Positions 56,967 to 64,000 of a stretch of 64,000 nucleotides of DNA are shown here, piece by piece. The notes beneath the pieces were generated by a model, which had not been told where the DNA came from, made no database searches, and saw only the letters and a list, made by a program, of their open reading frames with translations. Source of the DNA: Methyloceanibacter stevinii (GTDB lineage: Bacteria > Pseudomonadota > Alphaproteobacteria > Rhizobiales > Methyloligellaceae); assembly GCF_001723355.1 (NCBI RefSeq), contig NZ_LPWE01000013.1, positions 1 through 64,000 of the forward strand, in the 5' to 3' direction. Positions within the stretch are counted from its first letter, which is position 1. Every line of letters begins with the position of its first letter. The position numbers and the translations under genes are program-made.

Positions 56967-58667
56967 ATGGCACAGCCCGAAAACCAGACTCCAACCCCAG
57001 CCGAAGCGCGCGCGGCGCGCGCCTATCACGCACGCTGCCGTACAAGGTTCCGGCTGGCCTGCCTGGGCTTCGCCTTGGCGTTCGTCTTGATTGGCGGACG
57101 GCTCGTATCGCTCGGCCTTGCCGGCAGCGGGCCGGGACGCGGCGGCGCCTACGACATCTCGACCACCATCCATCGCCCGGACATCCTCGACCGCAACGGT
57201 CAATTGCTGGCGACCGACATTCGCGGCGCGACGCTCTTCGCCGATCCCAAGCGCATCCTCGATGCCGATGAAGTGGTGAATGGCGTCGCGAGCGTGCTGC
57301 CGGACATCAACCGGGCCAAGCTCCGCAAGCAACTCTCAGGACGCGGGCGCTTCGTGCGCATCGCGCGCGAGCTGGCGCCCAGCCAGCAGCAGCGGGTGCA
57401 CGATCTGGGGCTTCCGGGCCTAGGCTTCATTCAGGAGTACCGCCGCTTCTATCCGGTCGGACCGACCGCAAGTCATGTTGTCGGGCTGGTCGACGTGGAC
57501 AATCGCGGTCTCGGCGGCATCGAGAAGTTCATCGACAACAACCCGCAGCTGACCATGATGAACCCGCAGACCGAGTCGGGCGGCGAGACCGTGGCGGTGT
57601 CGCTCGACGTTGGTGCACAGCACGTCCTGCGGGAAGAGCTCGCGAACGCAATGAAGCTCTATGAGGCCAAGGCCGCGTCGGGCATCGTCATGGATGTGAA
57701 TACTGGAGAAGTCGTCGCCCTCGCATCGCTTCCCGATTTCGATCCTCATCGCCGCGAGGAGGCGCTGGACAAGAACCGGATCAACCGCGTCGGCTTCGGC
57801 GTCTACGAATTGGGCTCGGTCTTCAAGACCATCACGGTCGCCGGCATCCTCGATTCCGGTTTGGCGAACCTCAATTCCGTCTACGACGCTACCAGCCCCA
57901 TCTATTTCGGCCGCTTCTCGATCAGCGACTTCCACGGCAAGCGCCGCCCGCTCACCGTCACCGAGGCCTTCATTTACTCCTCGAATATCGCCTCGGCGAA
58001 AATGGCGGTGCATATGGGTGTGCCGGCCCATCAAGCGTTTCTCAGGAAGCTCGGTCTGCTCGATCCCGTCGTCACCGAACTCGGTCCGAGCGCCGCACCG
58101 ATCGTGCCCAAGCATTGGAAGAAGCTGAACACGATGACGATCGCCTTCGGGCACGGACTTTCGGTGACGCCGCTTCAGTTGGCGACGGCGACCGTACCGC
58201 TTATGAATGGCGGTCTTGCCATTCCGCCCACGTTCCTGCCGCGCACCCGCACCGAAGCGATGGCGGAGGCGAAACGTGTCGTCTCGCCGGAGACCAGCGC
58301 CGCGATGGTGAAGCTGATGCGGGAGAATGTGCTGCGCGGTTCGGGCAAGCGCGCGAACGCGGAAGGCTACCGCGTCGGCGGCAAGACCGGAACGGCGGAG
58401 AAGGTGGTCAACGGGCGCTATGCGCGGCACTCGCTGCTGAACAGTTTTCTGTCCGTCTTCCCCTCCGACGATCCGCAATACGTTGTCCTCGTGACCTTGG
58501 ACGAGCCTCAGCGCGTCGAAGCCACGAACTGGAATTCGACGGCCGGCGTGAACGCGGCCCCGACCGTCGGGAAGGTCGTGGCACGGATCGCACCGATCCT
58601 CGGGGTTCAGCCCAGGCTCAGCGAGACGGCATCGCGGTTTGACGCCAAGACATCGGCCACCTATTAG
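56967..58667 (+). CDS. ftsI: Peptidoglycan D,D-transpeptidase FtsI (PBP3)
   Basis: The septal cross-linking enzyme of cell division, 566 residues. A cytoplasmic head and single helix (about 30-50) come first. The pedestal domain starts near DISTTIHRPDILDRNGQLLATDI. The transpeptidase domain has the catalytic Ser of the SxxK motif in GSVFKT (near 283), SxN in YSSNIASAKMAVH (near 338) and KTG in VGGKTGTAEKV (near 472). It works with FtsW and FtsQLB at the septum. All motifs are intact in one frame. Confidence 0.96.
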   Translation: MAQPENQTPTPAEARAARAYHARCRTRFRLACLGFALAFVLIGGRLVSLGLAGSGPGRGGAYDISTTIHRPDILDRNGQLLATDIRGATLFADPKRILDADEVVNGVASVLPDINRAKLRKQLSGRGRFVRIARELAPSQQQRVHDLGLPGLGFIQEYRRFYPVGPTASHVVGLVDVDNRGLGGIEKFIDNNPQLTMMNPQTESGGETVAVSLDVGAQHVLREELANAMKLYEAKAASGIVMDVNTGEVVALASLPDFDPHRREEALDKNRINRVGFGVYELGSVFKTITVAGILDSGLANLNSVYDATSPIYFGRFSISDFHGKRRPLTVTEAFIYSSNIASAKMAVHMGVPAHQAFLRKLGLLDPVVTELGPSAAPIVPKHWKKLNTMTIAFGHGLSVTPLQLATATVPLMNGGLAIPPTFLPRTRTEAMAEAKRVVSPETSAAMVKLMRENVLRGSGKRANAEGYRVGGKTGTAEKVVNGRYARHSLLNSFLSVFPSDDPQYVVLVTLDEPQRVEATNWNSTAGVNAAPTVGKVVARIAPILGVQPRLSETASRFDAKTSATY

Positions 58668-58745
58668 AAGACGGCCGGGGCGCAAAACCAGCCGTCGCGG
58701 CCCTGAGTTTTTCTTTTGATATGAGCCGGTTGCGGGCAATCCGAC

Positions 58746-60194
58746 ATGACCCTCGGTGAATTGGTAGGACCGGAGGCGAAGCTGAGCGCGGCGGTTGCGG
58801 CACTCCCGATTGCAGGCATTGCCGCCGACAGCCGGGAGGTGAAGCCGGGCTTTCTCTTCGCGGCCCTGCCAGGCGTCAACACGGACGGAGCCCGGTTTGC
58901 GGCCGACGCCGTGGCGAGGGGAGCCGTCGCCGTCTTGGCATCCGAGCCGATGGATGTGGGCGCGCCGGTCATCGCGGTCCCTGATCCCCGCCGAACCCTT
59001 TCATTGATCGCGGCGCGCTTCTTCGGCGCACAGCCCGAGACGACGGTGGCCGTTACAGGCACCAACGGCAAGACATCGGTCGCTGCCTTCACGCGCCAAC
59101 TCTGGAGCGATGGAGGCCACGCGGCGGCGAGCCTCGGCACGGTCGGCGTCGTATCGCCAAGCGGCACCAAGGTTCTACGGCACACCACCCCCGATCCGAT
59201 CGAACTGCATGGTCTTCTCGCCGGCCTCGCGGGGGATGGCGTAACGCATCTCGCGCTGGAAGCCTCCAGTCACGGGCTGCAGCAACGGCGGCTCGACGGC
59301 GCCGTCCTGAAGGCGGGCGCGTTCACCAATATCTCGCGCGACCATTTGGACTATCACGCAAGCTTCGAAGACTATTTCGCGCAGAAGCTGCGACTGTTCA
59401 CCGAACTCCTGCAGCCTGGCGCGACCGCGGTCATCGACATGGACAGCGCGGAGAGCGCGCGTGTTGCCGATGCCGCCAAACAACGCGGCCTGGAAATTCT
59501 CAGCGTGGGGCGGGCGGGCGAGACGCTGCGCCTCGTCTCGGCGGAGATCGAAGGCTTCGCGCAGCGGCTCGAGATCGAACACGCAGGCAAAATCTACGCG
59601 GTGCTGTTGCCGCTTGTCGGCGAGTTTCAGGCGAGCAATGCGCTGGTGGCCGCCGGTCTCGTCATGGCGACGGGCGCGAGCGCGGAAGAGGTGCTGCCGC
59701 GTCTCGGACAATTGCAGGGTGCGACGGGACGTTTGGAACTTGCGGGAACGTCTCACTACGGCGCACCGATCTTCATCGACTACGCCCACACGCCCGACGC
59801 GCTCACCAAAGCGCTCGACTCTTTGCGGCCTTACGCAGACAAACGGCTCTTCGTGGTCTTCGGCTGCGGCGGCGATCGCGATCGCGGCCGCCCGCAGATG
59901 GGCGCGGCCGCGGCGGCCAAGTCCGATGTGGTCATCGTCACGGACGACAATCCGCGCAGCGAAGACCCCGCCGCCATTCGCGACGAGATTCTGGTCGCCG
60001 TTCCGGGCGGCCGCGAGATCGGCGACCGCGCCACGGCGATCTCCGAGGCGATCCGCATGATCCGCGCGGGCGACGTCTTGCTCGTGGCTGGCAAGGGGCA
60101 CGAGACCGGCCAGACCGTTGGAACGACCGTCATCCCGTTTTCCGATCACGACGCGGTCGCCGCTGCGCTGACCAAGGGGGCTCGACTTGGCTGA
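58746..60194 (+). CDS. murE: UDP-N-acetylmuramoyl-L-alanyl-D-glutamate-2,6-diaminopimelate ligase
   Basis: Adds meso-diaminopimelate to the growing muropeptide in the cytosol, 482 residues. N-terminal substrate domain with GIAADSREVKPGFLFAALPG; ATP loop VTGTNGKTSVAAF near 102; HTTPDPIELHGLL and ALEASSHGLQQRR; FTNISRDHLDYHASFEDYF. The DNPRSEDPAAI motif near 401 marks the diaminopimelate-specific enzymes rather than the lysine type. The stop lies inside the first codons of murF (8-bp overlap), as usual in this cluster. Confidence 0.97.
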   Translation: MTLGELVGPEAKLSAAVAALPIAGIAADSREVKPGFLFAALPGVNTDGARFAADAVARGAVAVLASEPMDVGAPVIAVPDPRRTLSLIAARFFGAQPETTVAVTGTNGKTSVAAFTRQLWSDGGHAAASLGTVGVVSPSGTKVLRHTTPDPIELHGLLAGLAGDGVTHLALEASSHGLQQRRLDGAVLKAGAFTNISRDHLDYHASFEDYFAQKLRLFTELLQPGATAVIDMDSAESARVADAAKQRGLEILSVGRAGETLRLVSAEIEGFAQRLEIEHAGKIYAVLLPLVGEFQASNALVAAGLVMATGASAEEVLPRLGQLQGATGRLELAGTSHYGAPIFIDYAHTPDALTKALDSLRPYADKRLFVVFGCGGDRDRGRPQMGAAAAAKSDVVIVTDDNPRSEDPAAIRDEILVAVPGGREIGDRATAISEAIRMIRAGDVLLVAGKGHETGQTVGTTVIPFSDHDAVAAALTKGARLG

Positions 60195-61635
60195 TCCACT
60201 CTGGACGTTGGGTGAGGTTGTGAGCGCCACGGATGGCCGTTGCGAGGGAGACCCCGCCGCGCCGATTGCCGGGTTCTCCATCGACAGCCGCGCCATCGAA
60301 CCGGGCGAAGGCTTCATCGCGATCCGCGGACCGAACCGCGACGGTCACGACTTCGTTCCGAAGGCCCTGGAGGCGGACGCCGCTGCGCCGTGGTCGAGGA
60401 GACGTTTCCGGCGGACACTTCAATCGCGCCGCGCGACGCCGATGCACCAACCGAGTTCGACGAGACGCGTCTGGTCCGGGTGCGCGACACGTTCGATGCG
60501 CTCAACGATCTCGGCCGGGCGGGCCGCGACCGCACCGACCATGGCTGTCGTAATCGCGGTGACCGGCAGTGCGGGCAAGACGGGAACGAAGGAAGCGCTG
60601 CGCGTCGCGCTGCAGCCGAGCGGCAGCGTTCATGCCTCGGCGAAGTCCTTCAACAATCATTGGGGCGTGCCACTCACCCTCGCGAACATGCCGCGCGATA
60701 TCGATTACGGCGTGTTCGAAGTGGGCATGAACCACGCCGGGGAAATTGCGGCGCTCACGCGGCTTGTGCGCCCCCATATCGCGATCGTCACGACCGTGGC
60801 GCCGGTCCATCTCGGCTTCTTCGCTTCGGTGGAGGAGATCGCGGATGCCAAGGCGGAGATCTTCGAGGGGCTGGTACCGGGCGGGTCCGCCGTAATCAAT
60901 CGCGACAACCCACATTTCGAACGCCTGGCTGCGGTCGCGCGCAGTGAGGGCGCGGAGGTTGTGTCGTTCGGCGAGCATGAGCAGTCGAAGGTTCGGGTCA
61001 TGCACTGCGATCTCGGGCCGGACGGCTCGACGGTCACCTCGGACATCCTCGGCGAAACACTGACCTACCGTGTTGGCGCGCCGGGACGCCATGTGGTTCA
61101 GAACACGCTTGGCGTTCTGGCTGCGGTGAAACTCGCCGGCGCCGATCTCAAGGCTGCCGCCGACGCACTCGGCGCGCTTCAGCCGCCGGCGGGCCGCGGC
61201 CAGCGGTTTGTCATTGCGACGGAACGAGGACCCGTCTGCATCGTTGATGAGTCCTACAACGCCAATCCGGCATCCATGCGCGCGGCGCTCGCAACCCTGG
61301 GGCTCACGCCCCGCAGCGAATACAAGCGGCGGGTTGCCGTGCTTGGCGACATGCTCGAACTCGGCACGGAAGGCCCAAGACTTCATAAAGAACTGGCGGA
61401 AGCCGTTGACGCGGCTGGTATAGATGTTGTCTTTGCGTCCGGCACGGATATGGCCTCGTTGTTCGAAGCGGTGCCGAAAGAGCGCCGTGGGGCTTACGCC
61501 AAAACGTCTGAGGAACTGGCGCCGGTGCTATTGTCGAGTGTGCAGCCCGGCGACATCGTGATGGTGAAGGGCTCGCTGGGCAGCCGCATGGCGCCGCTTG
61601 TCGAGGGGCTCAAGCGCGAGTTCGAATACCGTTAA
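60187..61635 (+). CDS. murF: UDP-N-acetylmuramoyl-tripeptide-D-alanyl-D-alanine ligase, internal frame anomaly 60,385-60,545
   Basis: Completes the muropeptide by adding D-Ala-D-Ala, 482 residues as read. TTG start at 60187 overlaps murE. Intact parts: [24 protein letters not shown], then ATP loop [80 protein letters not shown] and VLGDMLELG. Between 60,385 and 60,545 the frame gives Arg-rich nonsense; the other frame gives [15 protein letters not shown] and [15 protein letters not shown], as expected for MurF. So one base is probably missing near 60,390 and the frame is regained near 60,540. Confidence 0.95.
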   Translation: MADPLWTLGEVVSATDGRCEGDPAAPIAGFSIDSRAIEPGEGFIAIRGPNRDGHDFVPKALEADAAAPWSRRRFRRTLQSRRATPMHQPSSTRRVWSGCATRSMRSTISAGRAATAPTMAVVIAVTGSAGKTGTKEALRVALQPSGSVHASAKSFNNHWGVPLTLANMPRDIDYGVFEVGMNHAGEIAALTRLVRPHIAIVTTVAPVHLGFFASVEEIADAKAEIFEGLVPGGSAVINRDNPHFERLAAVARSEGAEVVSFGEHEQSKVRVMHCDLGPDGSTVTSDILGETLTYRVGAPGRHVVQNTLGVLAAVKLAGADLKAAADALGALQPPAGRGQRFVIATERGPVCIVDESYNANPASMRAALATLGLTPRSEYKRRVAVLGDMLELGTEGPRLHKELAEAVDAAGIDVVFASGTDMASLFEAVPKERRGAYAKTSEELAPVLLSSVQPGDIVMVKGSLGSRMAPLVEGLKREFEYR

Positions 61636-61694
61636 TTCCGGCCGCTGGAGCCGCGGGGCCCGCAGGGCCGTCGAACAAGGGGGGTAGAAACGCG

Positions 61695-62782
61695 ATGTTT
61701 TACTGGTTGGCGGAACTTGCGCCTGACGTCGCCGTTCTCAATATCTTCCGCTACATAACGTTCCGCACCGGCGGGGCCATCGTCACCGCGTTGCTGTTCG
61801 TGTTCTTCTTCGGGCCGCGCGTGATCCGCTCCTTGCGCGTGCGCCAGGGCAAGGGGCAGCCGATCCGCACCGAAGGCCCCCAGAGCCACATCATCCAGAA
61901 GCAGGGCACACCGACCATGGGCGGCCTGATGATCCTTTCGGGCCTCGTGGTTTCGGTGCTGCTGTGGGGCAACCTCTCCAACCCCTACGTCTGGGTCGTG
62001 CTGCTGCTGACGCTGGTCTACGGCGCGGTCGGTTTGTACGACGACTATCTCAAGGTCACGAAGCAGTCGGTGCTGGGTTTCGCGGGCCGCATCAAGATCG
62101 TCATCGAGGCGGGCGCGGCCATCATCGCGACCTACATCATCGCCTCTGTCGGAGAGCCGCCGCTCTCGACGACTCTGACTATTCCCTTTTTCAAGGACAC
62201 CGTAATCCCGCTAGGGATGTGGCTGTTCGTGATCTTCGGGACTTTCATCATCGTGGGCGCCGGCAACGCGGTGAACCTCACCGACGGTCTGGACGGTCTC
62301 GCGATCGTTCCCGTCATGATCGCCGCCGCGACCTTCGGCTTCATCGCCTATGTGGTCGGCAACTCGCTCTTCGCCGACTACCTCCAGATCCATTTCGTGA
62401 ACGGCACCGGCGAGCTGGCCATCATCTGCGGCGCGCTGGTAGGAGCGGGGCTCGGCTTCCTCTGGTTCAATGCGCCACCCGCGCTCATCTTCATGGGCGA
62501 TACCGGCTCGCTCGCGCTTGGCGGCGCGCTCGGCACGATCGCGGTGGCGACGAAGCACGAACTGGTGCTGGCGATCGTCGGCGGTCTTTTTGTTCTCGAG
62601 GCCGTCTCGGTGATCGTGCAGGTCGCGTCCTTCAAGATGTTCGGCAAGCGCGTATTCCGTATGGCGCCGCTGCACCATCACTTCGAACAGAAGGGCTGGC
62701 CGGAATCGACCGTCGTCATCCGCTTCTGGATCATCTCCGTGTGCTCGCGCTCGCCGGTCTGGCGACCCTGAAATTGCGGTAG
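61695..62782 (+). CDS. mraY: Phospho-N-acetylmuramoyl-pentapeptide-transferase, frame broken near 62,741
   Basis: Makes lipid I at the inner membrane by joining the muropeptide to undecaprenyl phosphate. About ten helices. Family segments: [55 protein letters not shown] with catalytic Asp pair, [29 protein letters not shown] and [15 protein letters not shown] (the HHH motif). The normal end ([14 protein letters not shown]) is reached only if one base near 62,741 is restored; as read, the frame runs to 62,771 with a wrong tail. The ATG at 61695 follows AAGGGGGG. Confidence 0.96.
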
Positions 62783-62794
62783 ACTTCGTCCATC

Positions 62795-64000
62795 ATGATT
62801 CCCGTTACGATCTTCGCTGGGCGCAAGCTGGCGGTCGTCGGCGCTGGCCTCAGCGGTCTTGCGACAGCGCGGTCCCTGCAAGAGGGCGGCGCGGACGTCG
62901 TCCTATGGGACGATAAGGACGCGGGCCGTGCCCAGGCCGCCGCAGCCGGCTTTACCGTCGAGGATCTGTCCGAGGCGGATTTGGGCGCGTTTGCCGCGCT
63001 CGTACTCGCGCCCGGCATCCCGTTGACCCACCCCGAACCCCATTGGAGCGTGAAGAGCGCGCGCGCCGGCATCGAAGTCATCGGCGACGTGGAGCTATTC
63101 TTCCGAGCGCGTGAGGCCTCCGGCGTCGACTGCAAGGTCGTCGCCATCACCGGTACCAACGGCAAGTCCACCACGACGGCGCTGACGGCGCATCTTCTGG
63201 AATCGGCGGGGAGGGACGTCGCCCTCGGCGGCAATATCGGTAACGCCGTTCTCGACCTCGCCCCGTTCGCGCAGGAGCGCATCTACGTCCTCGAACTGTC
63301 GTCCTACCAGATCGACCTCACGCCCTCGCTGAAGCCCGACGCAGCGGCGCTCCTGAACATCACCCCCGACCATCTGGATCGCCACGGGTCGCTCGAAGGC
63401 TATGCAAGCGTCAAGGCGCGAATATTCGCGCAGCTTGCGCCCGACGCGACCGCCGTGATCGGCGTCGACGACGTACCGTGCCGGGCCATCGCAGAAACGC
63501 TTCAGGACTCCTATGCGGTCAAGCGCATCTCGATCTCCGGCACCGTGCAGAACGGGGTCTGGGCGAGCGATGCGACGCTCATGGAAATGGAGGGCGGCAA
63601 GGAGGTCGCGCGCGCCGCCCTTGCAGGCGTCGGGTCGCTGCGTGGCGCTCACAACTGGCAGAACGCCGCCACCGCCTATGCGCTGGCCCGTAGCCAAGGC
63701 GTCGAGCCGGGCGTGCTCCAAGAGGGCCTGCGGAGTTTCGGTGGCCTCGCCCACCGCATGGAGCAGGTGGGACGAGCCGGCAAGGTGCTGTTCGTGAACG
63801 ACTCCAAGGCCACCAACGCGGATGCCGCCGGGAAGGCCCTGGGCAGCTTCGACACCATCTATTGGATCGTCGGCGGCGTGGCCAAGGAGGGCGGTCTCGC
63901 GGGGCTCGAGTTCTTCTACCCTCGGATTGCGCGCGCCTATCTCATCGGCGAAGCCTCCGACGCGTTCGCGGGCCAACTCGGGGACGCCATCCCCCATATT
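62795..64000 (+). CDS. murD: UDP-N-acetylmuramoylalanine-D-glutamate ligase, cut by window end
   Basis: Adds D-glutamate to UDP-MurNAc-L-Ala, cytosolic. About 402 residues are present; the C-terminal 50-70 or so lie beyond the window. The start ATG at 62795 comes 12 bp after the mraY end. N-terminal dinucleotide-like domain KLAVVGAGLSGLATARSLQEGGADVVLWDD; ATP loop VVAITGTNGKSTTTALTAHLL near 112; GGNIGNAVLD; LELSSYQIDLTPSLKPDAAALLNITPDHLDRHGS; GAHNWQNAATAYALA; NDSKATNADAAGKAL near 333; IVGGVAKEGG. Next genes by synteny should be ftsW and murG. Confidence 0.96.
   Translation, partial: MIPVTIFAGRKLAVVGAGLSGLATARSLQEGGADVVLWDDKDAGRAQAAAAGFTVEDLSEADLGAFAALVLAPGIPLTHPEPHWSVKSARAGIEVIGDVELFFRAREASGVDCKVVAITGTNGKSTTTALTAHLLESAGRDVALGGNIGNAVLDLAPFAQERIYVLELSSYQIDLTPSLKPDAAALLNITPDHLDRHGSLEGYASVKARIFAQLAPDATAVIGVDDVPCRAIAETLQDSYAVKRISISGTVQNGVWASDATLMEMEGGKEVARAALAGVGSLRGAHNWQNAATAYALARSQGVEPGVLQEGLRSFGGLAHRMEQVGRAGKVLFVNDSKATNADAAGKALGSFDTIYWIVGGVAKEGGLAGLEFFYPRIARAYLIGEASDAFAGQLGDAIPHI

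Overview
The window is GC-rich chromosomal DNA from an alphaproteobacterium, most likely of the Hyphomicrobiales (Rhizobiales). The evidence is a dcw cell-wall cluster in the usual alphaproteobacterial order, methionine synthase split into two genes behind metF and an ArsR-methyltransferase regulator, an ELM1-like protein, a DUF2852 protein, and the TGTCAT/CCAGTA palindromic repeats common in this order. The genus cannot be fixed from sequence alone; a Methyloceanibacter/Hyphomicrobium-like organism is a guess.

Layout. 1-3.6 kb: two families of small palindromic repeats, partly nested in each other, around a GIY-YIG nuclease gene, a c-di-GMP cyclase, a GNAT protein and a class III nucleotide cyclase. 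5-8.6 kb: panD, an erythromycin-esterase-like protein, an isoaspartyl methyltransferase, a SIMPL protein and a CAU tRNA. 8.7-18 kb: a divergent iron/siderophore island. TonB-dependent receptor, DUF3325/DUF3649 protein and PepSY reductase lie on the minus strand; exbB-exbD-tonB and an SLC1 symporter lie on the plus strand; palindromes sit in the shared promoter. 18-26 kb: small secreted proteins, sulfotransferase, TerB-like protein, ELM1 protein, an EF-hand/glycine-zipper pair, EttA and a GH19 endolysin-like protein. 26-32.6 kb: the methionine operon (SahR-like regulator, metF, metH N-half, a methyltransferase, metH C-half). 32.6-47 kb: mixed metabolism, transport and cell-wall hydrolases, including a 5-oxoprolinase-type hydantoinase. 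47-50.2 kb: three tandem secreted proteins sharing a YHS-like three-cysteine domain, with a Crp/Fnr regulator. 50.4-54.6 kb: RNase P RNA, a DUF1328 protein, katG and a hydrolase. 54.8-64 kb: a MraZ-box promoter followed by mraZ-rsmH-ftsL-ftsI-murE-murF-mraY-murD, with murD running off the end.

A striking global feature is the number of broken reading frames. At least a dozen genes, including essential murF, mraY and conserved ettA, read through only if bases are restored. Nearly all fit single-base deletions in GC-rich runs, so they are better explained by sequence error than by gene decay. I annotate these genes over their full span and give the break point.

The least explained parts are the TGTCAT-bounded unit carrying the GIY-YIG gene, the covarying GCGCTCAAG hairpin family, and the three-gene YHS-like cluster with its Crp/Fnr neighbour.
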